DNA of 64,000 bases, from the NCBI GenBank assembly GCA_015657535.1, contig JADHZB010000125.1, positions 109,395 to 173,394 on the forward strand. The letters run 5' to 3'. This DNA comes from Nephromyces sp. MM_2019 (lineage: Eukaryota > Apicomplexa > Aconoidasida > Nephromycida). Numbering within the stretch: the stretch's first letter is position 1; every line of letters starts with the position of its first letter. Both the position numbers and the translations under genes were made by a program. The notes under the pieces were generated by a model. That model was not told the DNA's origin and did not search any database. It saw only the letters and a program-made list of their open reading frames with translations. Positions 13,066-26,474 of this stretch are shown piece by piece.

Positions 13066-14587
13066 CTCACTATTATGGGAGAAACTTGAGTGCTCCGTTT
13101 TTGCTAGCAAAAGTCTTGAATCTTCTCAGAAACTCGGAGTAGTGACAGCCCTTCTTGTTCGCTTGGTAGCACAAACTTTAAAAAAGTAACGCGGGTAGGT
13201 ATCTCAGGAACTTCTATTCAACTTGCTTCAGAAATAAAAAGGAAATTTCTATGTTTTCATCCAATGCATAAGGCATTTAGCTTCTTATAATATTACGTTT
13301 TGAATATTTTTCATGCAAAAAAATATGCCTCTCAATCACTGAAAAATTTTATTATTCATTTTTTTTAACTATTTCATTACGTGAATAAAAATATCCCGGT
13401 GACTCTGTTGCTAATTGAATAGATCCCAAATCCAATTGGATACGATGGCACCAGCACTAATTCTAGAAAAAATGCGTGTGATGCAATCTTAACTGCTCAG
13501 AGTCTAGCTCATCCAAATTACGGGTGCTTTCTTCCAAATCTATCCCCTGAAAAAGCTCCTGATGAGGCAATAATGCCACAAAGGCGCCTAACAACAGCAT
13601 TTTCGAGTTATAATCGTCAGGAAACAGCAAAAACTAGCGTAGGTGCTCAGATTTGTACTAGAAGAAAAATTACTTTTCCTAACGGCTGAATTGCATATTT
13701 CGCATCTCATGGAGGTGGAAAAATGTGAAAAAGTTATAACTGCGTTGATAAGCCTATACAATAGCGGCAGACTTATTGCAACTGCGAACTAGTATATCTT
13801 GCAAAATTTTCCTGTAATTTAACGCGGTTAGTATTAAAAATAACAGATAGAAGTCCTGAAAATATTTTCTAAGCTTGTGCCCTACTTTTAGACGGCTTTA
13901 GCTCAAGCCATGTTTCTCTCTTTCAACGAAACATCATACGCACTAACTCTGGCGTATAGCTGGTTTTATTCATTTTAGGCCGCAGAGGACGCTCATAGAA
14001 AGAGAAGTAGGATGGTGATACGATGTCGGATCAAGCAATACAGGGAATTGAACCACCTGAAATCTTCAGTGGAATCACAGCAAGATGCAGATTCCCTGCA
14101 TAAATACAAAGGTCGCACAGGAACTTTTCTGGTGGAATCTCTCTCGGGTGATGCCACGCGTAATCAGATTAGTGACAAGGAGGAAATGAAGAATGGAAAT
14201 GATGTAGAAAACATTAAACAAGATTCAGATACCTTTCATATTGGCAAAGGCTTTCCCGAAGCTTTGTCGGCAGAGACTTGCCAGGATGGCATGCCAGGTC
14301 TTCACGAGTTTCATGAGGGAGCTAGGGCGGCCTCATTATTCTGCAGCGAGAAACCTTATGACGCTACTTTTTCTCACTCACCTACCAAACAATTAACCAC
14401 GAGTAGTAAAATTTCAGTGGAGACGGCTGCTACAGGGGAAGATTCTTTAAGCTGCTTAGCTTATAACAAAACTGCAGAAATTTCTTTTGAAGACGAAAAT
14501 GAAGTAACTATATTGCTAGACCCAAAGATAAAACGGCATCTGCAAAAAATACCCTCATGGCTCACGAAATTTTTCTGCGCCTGCTAG
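13066..14587 (+). CDS. Unknown protein, 3' part, three candidate exons
   Basis: The terminal exon 13979-14587 (203 codons, TAG stop) has acceptor cattttag and begins AAEDAHRKRSRMVIRCRIKQ, a basic patch, then turns acidic and Ser/Thr-rich and ends PSWLTKFFCAC. The preceding exon 13423-13638 (72 codons, both ends phase 0, donor GTAGGT) begins IPNPIGYDGTSTNSRKNA. A third exon, 13066-13185 (SLLWEKLECSVFASKSL), ends at GTAACG in phase 2. It joins only if the next exon uses the weaker acceptor at 13454, or if a small exon is missing. There is no start codon in these exons. The C-terminal CAC could suggest lipidation or metal binding, but I have no family match. The basic stretch might bind nucleic acid; that is only inference from composition. 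Confidence 0.55.
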
Positions 14588-17500
14588 AAAAGCACTAATC
14601 TAAATACGCTAATGACGGAAGGTTCAGTAGTAGCCAAAAAAGTTAGTATGTTAATATGCACCTCGGATCCGTTTTAAACTTTGTATTTTCGCACCTACTT
14701 CTCCACTAACAATTATAATAGGCTAAATGGCTTATGATACTAGATTAACGATTATCATCTTGGGCTAGAGTCAATTCGAAGCTTTTCTGCGGTACGCTGG
14801 ACGTGAAAGCCTGGTCGAGACTCCTTAGGCATGAATTCAACTATCAACACAAAAAAAAGCTATCAGCACTCGAACCTTGGGGCATACTTCTTTGTACTAA
14901 CGAAGAATGATACTAGTATACTGGCATTTTTAAGCTCATTCATATCCCCGCTGACCCACTCGCCGCACATCATCTGCAATACCTAAGCTGAAATGAACTG
15001 AAAATAAGGCTTGGCGATATAAGGCTAGGGATACGTGTAGACTGCGTCTCAAAAAGTTATATCAATGTCAAAATGATCCACTTAATGCTGAAGGAATCAT
15101 AAAAGCTTATGAAAGCACCTCAGCAAACATCGCTTTAGCGAATCTACTAAAAGCATCCTCCCAACTCCTAAGCAAGGAAATTTTGAATACTGCGCACTGT
15201 TATTAGATTAATATCTGCCCTTAATTGCACTTGGATGTTACACAAATCCTGATAATTTTTGTACCGTAAAACTCTAACAGCACGTGAATTCCGCATGTAT
15301 ATTAAACACCATTGGAACGAAAAATTACGTTCTTCTGATGTTCCTCCCATAAAATTTAGGTGACAAATCCTGCATAATAAGTGCTGTTAACTCATGAACG
15401 GGACCTCTTGCTGCTAAGGTTCATAATACTTATTAAAAACTAGCCAAACACTAATTAAAGTTATATTTGTGAATAGCAGAAGCTTGCGATAGATGTGCAC
15501 GCACAAGAATAATTGTTGTTTTCTACGTAATGCTAACCCGTTTGATGTACAGCACCTCTCTCTTACTACCAGGAAACTGCGAGCGAAGTTGTAGCATATG
15601 GCAGAAAAGGAATTTATGTTGCACGAGTGGTCATAATGTTATAGCAAATATTTCTTCTTGTGTTCCCCTTAAAAATCCGTAAATCAATGATTTATAACAT
15701 ACCTTTACCTAAAATATTCTTGCGAGGCATTCAGGAACACGACTTTATTATAGCAGGCATCACCGAAATGCATCAGTGGTCTGATTATCTTTAGGCAAAC
15801 ATCTGGGTGATAGTTTAGTGCGTGGAAAAGTTGCTTCTACTTACGAAAACATTGAAATTAACCTAAGGATTGTCAACGCACTGATATACCGACCTGATAC
15901 TGGCTCCTATTAATCAAAATTAACTTCGCATTAAATACAAGCGTAGCACATGAGGAGGATCGTCCTCACATGCGTGATGCGACATTCGAAGACATTTTGC
16001 TACCCTCTTCATCCAATGTTTTTTTCTAAAATACGAAGAGATCAGATATAGTTTCGGGGACTAATGCAATGCGTAATAAGCAACTCTGAGCCCATGCTTA
16101 GGTCTTCTGTATCGCAGTGTTCGTAAATTCTAAGCCTTCGTATATGCGGGTAACTTCCCACAAGCTGATTGCATTCCCTATTAAAGATAAATCCTCTTCT
16201 CTTCGAAAAAAAAATTATTTTTTGCAATTCCATCTCCTCCGTGGTACTCGCTAGAAGCTTCGTGCTACAAAGAGTTTCGCCCTGCAGTGGAGCTCATTGG
16301 GAACGCATTAAAAAATACTTTTTGCGCTGAATCCGTATCAACTATCAGACGACATATAAGGGCCTCCTTACCATACAAAATTTGAAGATATTTCCGTAAA
16401 TTGTATTGCATAGGTATATGAAGAAAGCCGAAGGGATACCATTCCAGGGGATAAAGCACTTATTTTGAAGCAATGGTATCTTTAGGATGATATATTCCCG
16501 GCGTAGAATCTGAATAAAACACCCGCTTTCGTTCTGAGCTCAAGGCTATATCGTGGGTAATGCCATCATTATGAGGATCATTTATCACATCCCTTCCATA
16601 GCTTGGCCCCTACCAGTGTGCTGTAATTTTAGGCCGCTCATACAAATTAGTGCCTCGAGAAAATGAAATGATGCTTCTATTATTTGTGGAGTTTGTTGTT
16701 ATCTGAAGGCAGTAACAGGTATTCAATGATACTATTTACTCACACCACACGGCGGCAACCCATTTTGAGCGACAGGAAATTACTGACAAGGCATTTAGCA
16801 TTATTTTGTATAACGTACCCCTTCTCAAAGCTTGCAGTAGCGTTCAATAGTTAAAATGGATGACTCAGACCCGGACAGAACTAAGTAAGTCTGCCGTGCC
16901 CTGCAAAAGGCTTAGTTTTAAGGATCTACACAACTATGGCGCTCCTCAGCTTGCATAAGGTAGCGCTCTAAAGTTAGAAAGGATTGCAACAAATGCAGAG
17001 CTACAGAAAAAAATAATTAGTCCCATCTCGGCTAAGTGTGTTTGCGTATGTAACACAGCTGAAATGTTTGGTAACAGAAATAAGACTTCTTCATTAGCCG
17101 TTCTTGCGTATATGTTCCGATGCAGAAGAATGCACATTGTAACTTAATGAGTAAAAAAAACATCAAGCGCATTTTAATTCGTTATAGATGCATTCTGAAT
17201 CACAAGAAATTCAGGAAACGCAGGGCATAGAGTCTTCGTATTTCAAAATTTTAGGTTATTTCTAGAAATTTGGGGAAATGGGATTTGCATGGCTGCAAAT
17301 GATTTCGCAGTAGTCACAATCAACCTGCGCTTGATTTTTTCACAGCAGCAGGAACGGCTGGCTCCTTATGGTACCGCAGTGATTCTAGATTTTCCTTTAG
17401 TTTCTTATAGCTAATTATCACTTCGAGCCTGCTGCTCAATGTTTAGCCCTCTATTCAGCCTAGTTTGATTTGGGTTCTGATGCTCGAAGGAAAGGTATGA

Positions 17501-18633
17501 ATGTGGTAGCAATGCCAAGGTCCAATTTTCAGCATGCCCAAAAGTTGTCCTATAGTGCAAGTGCTCTCATTACTGCAGATTTTACGAGAATAAGACAAAA
17601 ACATAATGGAGACACCATAAAAAGGCTATATTGCTGTATGGAATAGCAGCATTCAGTTCAAATCCCCCACTTTTTCTTCACGAATACAGTAGGAGTTTCT
17701 GAACTTTACAAAAAAGGGTTTAAGAAAGCTAATACAAAAGCAAGAAAACAGAATCTCGAAGCTGTTGCCCCAACGCTATCTCTGGTACATGTCCCGAAAT
17801 TGAAACACTTGATCCAGCGGAGCATGCATCGAAGAGACAGAACTTTACTTACTGAAGACGGCTGCATAGCACAGAGGCACAACTTAAGTTCTAAAGTTGC
17901 TCTTTTGACAGCATAATAGTATTTATTCGCACCTACAATTTTATCCCTTTCTTTTAATCCTAATATTTGTGAATCTTAATGATCTGAAGGAAAATAACGC
18001 TCGTTGCTCGCATTAAAGGATTGTCTACTTTCTTTCTATTTTTGAGCGTCGGACATGCTTATTGTAATATGAAACTCGCCTACCCACGTAAATAAATCGA
18101 GCTAACAGTAAGCGCCTAGAGCATCGAGTGAATGCGCGAAGTAGTTAACTCCACAATCCGGTAAAAATATGGATATAATTTCCACCAGACGCATAACCTT
18201 ATTATATACAGGATAAAATAAGCTCGCGTAGGGCAAACTTAGAACTGCCGCGCGCAAACAATGCCCTGCTGTTCAATGTTTTACTTTTTCGTTGTAGCGT
18301 TATTCACCAGAAAATTACGAATGTACACATGTGGCGTGACGCGTGGGTAGCCGCATCGTAGAAAGTGGGATTCCTGTTCTACGGCCTGATCGCCTTGGAA
18401 ATTTGATGAAAAATCGGTGAAAGTTGTTGAATTTGCCATAGTGCTTTACATATGTACTACGGAGGTAAGTATAGCTGGCATGCATAAGAATGGCGAGAAT
18501 GCTTACAAGTATGATGCCATTGGACAACCTCCTCGGCTTTCCGACTTTGTACTGTACCTATCGGTTTATGTGATACCCTCCGAGACGGGAAAGATCGACG
18601 CATTGCACCACTTTCAGCTCTCTTTGCTTTCAG
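14588..18633. other. No supportable gene
   Basis: Mixed composition without a clear strand bias. Frames of 60-70 codons at 15168-15350, 16042-16233, 16265-16459 and 16946-17137 have no matching splice signals and are at the length expected by chance. A perfect donor (GAG then GTAAGT) at about 18465 has no usable acceptor upstream in an open frame, so I do not call an exon there. The 5' exons of the next gene could be in the last kilobase. Confidence 0.45.
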
Positions 18634-19515
18634 ATATCAGCCCGTTCTTTACATTCGTTCATCCTTCCGCCTGACTGGGTGGACGGCAAAGCAAAGGGAG
18701 TTCAGCTACGCTGGTAAGCCTGCTAGAATCCTTCGAAATCAAACTGGTCCACACTTTAGGACTTTGCGGCAAGTTCTTACATTAGAGCGAGCCGCTACCT
18801 GAGATCCAGATTGAGTACAAGCACCATTATTCGCTTGCGCATGCATGCTATGGCAGCATGCGTACCCAGGCTTGATAAGGTTGCTGAGTTAACACCTCAA
18901 TAGCTAACATCGGTTTGTTCTCTTTGTCGCTTGTAGCTCATAATTGGCTGGTCAGCAGCAAGCTTCCTGTAATCTTGTTCCTGACGTCAAGGGGCAGAAA
19001 GTCGCCTTATTAATGAGTAATGCGTTCGTATCGTACCACTATTTCACGAGAGAATTACACGTCATGAGGCTTGATATTGCGAGTGTTCTGTCCATGCGCG
19101 GGTAAGAGACTGAGCAGTTAGCTCAAGCCGAAGTGTACTCTAGAGCATTAAGCCAGCCTTATTCTGTGAAAGGACTGAATCACCACTGCTCACTGAATTA
19201 CCGTGAAAATTATATCATTACTTTCACTCGAGCTCGCTGCTGCTAGTGCCTGGTACGGACTAAGCTTATTCACTTTTTTACTAGTTTCAAGTCGGAACGG
19301 AAGCCCGGTCCTGCAGCTAGTTCCATTATACACTCAAGCTGAGGGCTGGGGCCCTGAGGAAGTGAAACGAGCAAAAACGATCTTGCGGGGTGACGTAGTA
19401 CATCTGAACTTCGTCCTTGGCATTGCCCCGAATGGCGACTCCTGTAGGCCATACCTTGTTAGATTACAAAGGATAGCATTATCCCCAACACTTTGTATTA
19501 GTACGACTCCCCTCG
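18634..19515 (+). CDS. Unresolved multi-exon gene of unknown function
   Basis: Three segments carry good splice signals on the same strand. Segment 18634-18713 has acceptor tttgctttcag and donor GTAAGC and reads ILPPDWVDGKAKGVQLRW (a second frame is also open). Segment 18956-19101 has donor GTAAGA and reads NLVPDVKGQKVALLMSNAFV. Segment 19285-19515 has acceptor tttttactag and donor GTGAGT and reads EEVKRAKTILRGDVVHLNFV. Their phases do not join directly (2 to 0; 2 to 1), so at least one small exon is missing or a boundary is wrong. No family was recognised. The GC content is higher than the flanks. Confidence 0.45.
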
Positions 19516-21840
19516 GTGAGTAACGAGGTGCAGCGCCTGAAATTCAGAGTGTTTTATAGCTACTATACCTAATCACGTATGGAGTTCACCGGGCTTTGCG
19601 CTCCACAATTGGCTTGTTGCAGTTTAATATACAAAAATAGTCCTGGTCATATTATTAACAACATTGTTATTATCAGCCATTATTAAATAAGCTGAGGGTT
19701 CCAGTTTATTAGGAAAAGGCACTTAATTAAGCGGACGGCAGTCGGGGTACGCATTTTAGATTTCAATTTACAAACGACCATCATGCTTGAATAAATGAAA
19801 TTAAAAAAGCTAGAGCAAAAATATTGTCCATGCGCTTCCTAGCCCACAAATACTCCACCTCTCGAATTTTGAAGACTTATCCATGTTTCGAAGAGGAGCT
19901 AATAGTAGCTTACTCTATATCACTTAGTGAAACGAAAGATTGCTTAAAAATCTGGATGTAAATAAGCTACTGTTCTAACTTGAACTACTTCCTGCTTCAT
20001 GTGTTTTAATGCATGATTAGTTAGGTTCAGCTTTCCGACGGGTTACAGTAATGCATTGGTCAAACCTCGAATCACAGGTTTACAGAAATCCTAGGCTTTT
20101 ATAACTGATAGCTTTTCTCGTAGACTGTTGCATACATATTTTGGATGAGAAGGTATATTGCTGCTTAACTAAGTTTCCCTTTTTGAGTTGTTTTGGAAGG
20201 CGCCTTAAAGTTTGGTCCGCCATTCTCTTTGTTCGGTAATGGGATTCGTTTAGAGCTACCGATTAATTGCGGTTCAAAAGTAGAACACATTAGCATTGTG
20301 ATTATTGTAGGTATTTTTGCGATATTATAACTTGTCTAAAAATGCGTAAAGAGCATTGAATCATACTGAATTGCTGCAATAAGACTAAACCCGGTGAATT
20401 AAAATTTGTATTACTTCGTAACTACCTGAAAAGCCAATATGGTACTTCGTATATATGGAATACTAAAAAAAAATCTTCTCGCTTTATGGCCCTTAGAGGA
20501 GAGAAATGAATGATAGACACAAAAATATCCCATAATTTTGACCTAAGTTTTATGCCACTAACTCACGTAGAGTAAAGTTTTTTTTTTCACATTGAAGCAG
20601 CGAGTCTGTCCAATAAAATTTTTCGTTTTATAAAATTTCCAAAAGAATCTCAAGAGCAATGTAAACTTGAAGACTCCAACTTTATCTTTTTACAATGAGT
20701 AGGATGAGGAAACATAAAAATTCTAAAGCGAGGAATATCTTTATATTGGCATAGTATAAACGTGATGTAGTTTTTGGCTGCTATGCAAAAAAATTTAATT
20801 GTCTTGCTTATTCGTGCATACAAATTCAGACACAAAAAAAGCAGTATAGCAGAAAACATTTGAGCCCACTCTCATTTTACTAGCATATAGAAGGTAGGCT
20901 GAAACATAAGCTTAACGTTACAAAATATTCTTCAAGTCAAGAAATATTTACCAAGCCACTCTGAAGTTGGCTCAAATTTTAAAGTTATAGCTATTCAGCC
21001 ATGAGGGGTAGATAGAAATTTTGAAAATTTATAGGAAATTTTTCACATAAAAAGCAACGCAGGTGCTATATGCCACGATTGCTAACCCACCCCACCTCAT
21101 TGGGCAGTTTTTTAATGTAAATTTGACGTGTTTTTGGTGAGCAGAAACAATTTTTTCATGCTATACTACCTCGCATGTCATCTATAACACTGCTATGCTC
21201 AAGATTTTTCTGGCATTTACGCTCCTAAATCTCACAAAAAACCGTATATTTTTCCGAAAAAATTTAACTCCTCCAATCCAAAGTACAAAAAAGCTATGAA
21301 AAGTTTCTATTCTTCATTAAATTTCCTGCTAATTGAATTCAATAACCCCCCCCCCCAATATTTTTTTTCAAAAAATTCTTCCGTGTGAAATGATTATAAT
21401 TTTTAACCCACAATTATAGCTGTTTTTCAGTGCAGGAACATAATCACCAAATTTGCTTTAAATATTTTCGGAATTTTTCGAGAACATTTAAGAAAAAGAA
21501 TTTTGAAAAGTGCTAAAACAAAAAATCATAAAAAGCCTCCAGTAAGCCCTCTTTTATAAAAGTAGCTTTTTCAATTTTTCCAAATTCTGCTATTTGGTCG
21601 AAGCAGTTTGAACTTTTAAAAGCCAAAATAGTAAGAAAATCATTATAGGATAGCTTCATGATCTTATGTGCTATTGCAAAGACGAAATTTATAACTATTT
21701 TCCTAAGTGGGATTTTTTGTAGACGGCATTTATCAAGCTTTAAAATAAAAGTAGTATAGAACTAAAAATTCATCATCAAAAAATTAAGATCTCACCTTGC
21801 TTGAAAGTTACTAGCTTAAAAACCAGCTCATAGTACTACA
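19516..21840. other. Intergenic, increasingly A-rich
   Basis: No exon could be supported. From about 20.4 kb the plus strand becomes A-rich with many poly-A runs, continuous with the introns of the minus-strand membrane-protein gene. An 11-base C-run lies at 21346-21356. Confidence 0.5.
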
Positions 21841-23926
21841 CTAAATCAACGGTATGTCAAGATTAAATAACAAATTTTTAAGAGTATATGGTATATGAAA
21901 CCAATACAGCAAAACAACCCTAGAAAGGGCCAGTAATAACAACACCAAAATAGGGAAAACTAAGCAGATAACTAAAAGGTCGGTATCCCTGGGAAATACT
22001 AAAAGAAATTCTCCAGGCTTTTTGTGTGCTAAACTAATAAGCGCCGTAGCTCCAAAGGGTATTAAAAAAAACTTGACCATAATCCTGAAAAATACAAAGT
22101 TGTAAAAATTTTTTTTTTTAAAATACTCTGTAAATAGCTAAAAACATGGTGAAAAACTTTTTTAACCTTCGTGCGAGCTATATACTAATTGCTGATACTA
22201 CGGTTTTTGATATCATTTTTTAAAAACAAGAATTTTTTCATAGACTTGGGGAAGATTAAGGTAAAAAAATATGTATAAAAGCTAAAAAACTATTTTACAT
22301 CTTTCAATTAAATTTTTTAGCCTTTTTTTATAAATCTCTCTCCCCAGCTTATCAGAATATGTGTCTAACACCAATATGTCAAACAACCAATAACATTTCA
22401 AAAAACTTATTTTCATATAGTGTTGCAACATTAATAACAAAACCTAAATTTTGGTACTCTAAATTTGAACCAGAAATGTGGTACAGCCCTTAAGACATTA
22501 TAAAATATAAAGTTTAACTTTCCGCATCTTATAAATATTAGTTTTATAAAAATAATTGAAGAGTTTTTCAGTACTTTAATTTTACTTATTAATATAAGAA
22601 TAAAAAATTAGGCACCTTCAAAAAATACTTTTTTGCAAAATTCTGGTTGTAGTGATATAAAAAAGTGTATTTTGCCTAAACTTTTTACGTGAATAACAAA
22701 TAAAAATGTTGATAATTTACATGAAGCTCATGCATGTTACAGTCCGAACTAAATCTTTGAGATATTCATATAACTATCATTCAATTTTTCTAACAAAAAA
22801 ATTTGATAAATTAGCTCACCAAGTAAAATTGCAGAATAAAAAATTAAATTAGTCTGTTTAACAGAGAATTCAAAAAAAGTTTCTAAAATAGAGATGTACT
22901 CCTACAATGCCAAAAAAAAATTGGATAAATTTGTCCTGCAATTATTAGTAAACCTAATTGCAGCTACAAAAATTACCCGTAGTTAAATCGCCCGCTCTGA
23001 ATAAGAGTTTGATAAACTGTTGCGTTTAGACTCAGTCCTATTAAAAGACTTGCTGCAAAAGCGCTTAACCAAATGGAAGGAATTTTATAAGCTTCCATTA
23101 AAAAAACGGTAGTCAAAAAATAGGTACAGTATGGAAAAAAAATCAAATATGGTAGCTCAGTAAGCACAAAAGGGAATATTATCTTATTTTTAGATTTTTT
23201 AGGTCCATTAAAACACGGAGGGATGCCACTCAAAGAACTCGACAAAATATTGGAAACTGCATCATTGCAACTATATATAGTTCCATTGGATGACTCCTTT
23301 AGATATCCCTAAATCAAAAAAATATTTTATAATATTTCAAATATAAAAATGTTTATAAAGCTAGCAAATTTTTTTAAAAGGTGAATTTTTTGTTGTCTAC
23401 AACAAAATTATTTTAACCAGCGAGCTATTATTTAAAGTGCCTTTAAAGAATCTGCATAATAAAAAACCCTAATTTTATTAACAAAATACACTACACTATT
23501 AGAATTTTTCAATTATAAACTTTCTTCATAGAAAACTTCATGAAAAAAGCCAAAGCTTGGCTGAGATAACGTATAGTTCTTTAATACTAGTTGCCAACAA
23601 AAATTCATATTAATTTAAAGTAAAACTGTAATAATTTTTTTGTGGAAAATTACAAAAACTCCAGAGGAAAATATTTTAAAGTCTTACAATTCATATGGTT
23701 GAAATAATGCTAAGGATAATTATTTCGATATAAAAATTAACGTTTTACGTACAGATCTTTCAAAGTATCTAAAATCTTCAACGTACTCTCCAAAATTATT
23801 TATGCATTTTGGAGAAGAACTGAGCTCTTCTGGAAAATCCGCAGTGGTAGTCTGAATGCTTAAACTTTGCATATCATCTGAATAAGTGACCGGTTTCGAG
23901 GAAATTAAATACTCCGGCTTATCCAT
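21841..23926 (-). CDS. Multi-pass membrane protein of unknown family, complete, 3 exons
   Basis: Exons in transcript order are 23926-23753 (ATG, 58 codons, donor GTACGT), 23308-22977 (acceptor ttgatttag, donor GTAATT, phase 2) and 22084-21841 (acceptor atttttcag, TAG stop). The phases join to 249 residues. The first about 85 residues are hydrophilic (MDKPEYLISSKPVTYSDDMQ) and probably cytosolic. Hydrophobic segments follow: FPFVLTELPYLIFFPYCTYF, IWLSAFAASLLIGLSL, FFLIPFGATALISLA and LLVICLVFPILVLLLLAL, giving about four membrane spans. The tail is short (NLLFNLDIPLI). I do not recognise the fold; an integral ER, Golgi or plasma-membrane protein is all the sequence supports. Both introns are A-rich on the plus strand, consistent with pyrimidine-rich minus-strand introns. 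Confidence 0.7.
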
Positions 23927-25713
23927 TCTAGAGCAATCAATTAAAGCGTCAGCGTATTTTATTAAGCAAAAACTTTTTTTTGCTTATGTTGCTTTTGCAT
24001 TTTAAGAGCTTGCCCTAAGAAAGTACAAAATAAAAATTTTTTATGATTCAAACGCTTTCACCCCCAGGCAAAAAATGTAACTAAAGAAAATTTTTTTTCC
24101 AAAGGCATTAATTAACATGCCATGTGAATTAGTTAATTATTTGACCTCCGGTATAACCGATGCATTAATGGTCAAGTTTGGTAGAAAGCATAAAAACGGT
24201 ATCAATTACCCAGCGATATAAAAAAAATACGGTACCAACATGGCATAATCCCATTGGAAATGAAAAAATTTTCAGCAGCTCAGATTATTATTAGCTATAA
24301 CAATTTCAAAGTGTTTTTTACCTTGACGCTGAGCAGCCTCGTTTATGAGAGCAACGCGTCTATCTAACCAATTTTCAAAAAATATTAAAGCGAAACATAG
24401 TCTGCTGCTCTTAAATGGCTCCTTTCTATGACTTAATACAAATTATTTACTGGAATCCAAAATTCAAAAAAGGGTTTTAAAATTTTTTTGCAGCCACATA
24501 CTTATTGCGTCATGCATAATTTATTTTTTAAAGATTCATTTCATGGCATTAAGATGCGCAGCAAACTTTTGTTTAGAGACAGATTGATAAAATTTACGGC
24601 ATAAATTAATAATTTAATTTCTATCATTAACAAAAGTTTTTTACATAAAATCTATTTCATCAGGTCATAAAAAGAGTCCTACTTAATTTCTGAAACATAT
24701 CAAAGTGAATTTTGATCTATTAGCTAACGAATTTTTTTATTGGCACTAAGCTGTAAAAATTAAGGTTCCCTAAATAACTTCTTCTCCGTAAGAACTAGTT
24801 ATTTCTATAAGAGCAAGCCCAATATGCGTCTTTTGTACAAGAATATTTATTTACAATCATTTTTAAAGCACAAAAACTTTCATTTTCAGAGTATATATTT
24901 CAACAAACAAATAGGCCCTTTTTTTATTATTATAGCAGAGAGCTTTTCATTTATTCACTAAAGGAGCGATATTTCATCGAGGTAACTAAAAAAGTAAATT
25001 AGAAAAGGCGCAAAGTAAGAAACGCTAAGTAGTACAAATATTTTTGAAGAATTTTCCTTTCAGTCACTAATTTTTTAATGAAAAAAACTCAAAAATCCTA
25101 TCTGCGTCTACTATTTAAATACGAGCTACAATTAAACTCAGTTTTTATTCTATGGTGCAATTTATCAAAAAAATTTTATGATGCCCCGCAGAATTAAAGA
25201 AATTATATATTTTGATTTAAACAAAAAAAAAATAATTCAGCATTTAATCTGATAATTTAAATATCAACGAGCTTTTAATGCGTAGAAGGAAAAAACTGGT
25301 TCAAGAAAATCCTTGCTCTGATAAATTGCTGTCCTACTTTTCTCGGCTTTTTAAGGAAGATGGAATCTTTTTAGCTTAAAGATTAACCATATAAAGGGCG
25401 CTTTATACATTCAAATAAAAAAATTGTAAAAACTATGGAATATTATAAATTAGCTCCTTATAAACAAAATTTTCATTTCCTGGTTGGTGCCTGCCTTGGC
25501 AGTTTTATATCTTTTTTTCTTGTAAGTTGAAAAATAAATCAGCCACGCGAAGTTGGCTATCAGTTGCTACCTTATTGGAATGAGCAACGAGGGAGCGAAG
25601 CTATGCTAAAACGTACCTGCCTGACTTAAGATCTATTTTTTTTGTGGACTCTTTACCTTGTTTCCCGCTATTTTGTTATGGCAAGATTTTGCAAAAATAA
25701 ATTGAAACAGTAG
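23927..25713. other. Intergenic, AT-rich
   Basis: No exon could be supported. It contains AT-rich palindromic patches (for example near 24105-24150, aattaac and gttaatt copies) and poly-A/poly-T runs. The promoter of the minus-strand membrane-protein gene should begin just right of 23926, but I see no defined motif. Confidence 0.45.
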
Positions 25714-25946
25714 CTGCTATCATCAAGTTTCTCATTGCTGCGATTGAAAGAAATAGTAGTAAAAAATTACCATTCTGCACTAAATTGTTATGACGGTTAT
25801 CAAAAGTGTTCTAGTTCCCGGGAAAGCTTTATAATAATAATTGAGTCAACAAATGTTAGTATTCAAAGAAAGGGATTCCAGCGAAATCCGGACAAGATGC
25901 AGTCTCATTCGTTCAGAATTAGCGATGAAACTTCGCGGCCTCATTG
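25714..25946 (+). CDS. Candidate internal exon, unknown protein
   Basis: A 77-codon open segment ends at a strong donor (CATTG then GTAAGC, phase 2) and starts after cagtag. It reads RLKEIVVKNYHSALNCYDGY, then a Ser/Arg-rich stretch ending RISDETSRPHW. It has no in-frame ATG near its start, as expected for an internal exon. I could not find a next exon in the right phase. It may belong with the candidate exon starting at 26182. Confidence 0.35.
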
Positions 25947-26181
25947 GTAAGCCATGAAATACTTCAAACACCTTAGAACTCTTAAATTATTTTTTTTCAA
26001 AAAAAAATTGATTTTACCGGCTGTGCTCTTCACGATAGCGACTTGTATCTTTTTAGGCAAATTTTATATCCTTTGAAAGACGCTTGACTCTATAAGGAAA
26101 TTCCGGCTGGTATGCCACGTTGGATTGACTGAATTTTCCCAGAATAAAAATTTTATAGAGCCGGTAATTCGTACTTTACAG

Positions 26182-26474
26182 CCAAAAGGAAGTTTACGAA
26201 GCTGCTTATGAAACTGCATAGCATCGCAAAAAAAAATTTGCAGCCGAAACAGCGGCTAATCAAAAGGCTGACGTACGACTTTGACAAATTCAGTGTTGCT
26301 GGGTTCGCTGAGCCTGCGCCCGTACCCGCGTTCGGAGGCTTACAAAAGCAGGTAGTATGGCCATATGGCTCTATAAACGATTATGAAGAACCCTTGTGTC
26401 TTTTCCCAGGCACTACACTTTGTGTGCTACAGTACTCGGGGGTTTTTACAGGTTGTATAGTGCGGACACTCTAA
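26182..26474 (+). CDS. Candidate exon, unknown protein
   Basis: An open segment after acceptor gtactttacag reads KRKFTKLLMKLHSIAKKN, then FDKFSVAGFAEPAPVPAFGG, then WPYGSINDYEEPLCLFPGTT, to a TAA at 26474. It also contains possible donors (CAG then GTAGTA; ACAG then GTTGTA). Local GC is clearly above the surroundings. A second overlapping frame (ATG at about 26479, MEDWQGPRMADNKRR) and a third at 26396 are open too, so the true frame is uncertain. Confidence 0.35.

Noticed and set aside
17640..17670. tRNA B-box-like string GTTCAAATCCC
   Set aside because: The flanking five bases cannot pair as a T-stem and no A-box or cloverleaf is found upstream.
18415..18470. Exon ending in a perfect GAG/GTAAGT donor
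   Set aside because: The open frame before it starts after a stop with no AG acceptor and no usable ATG.
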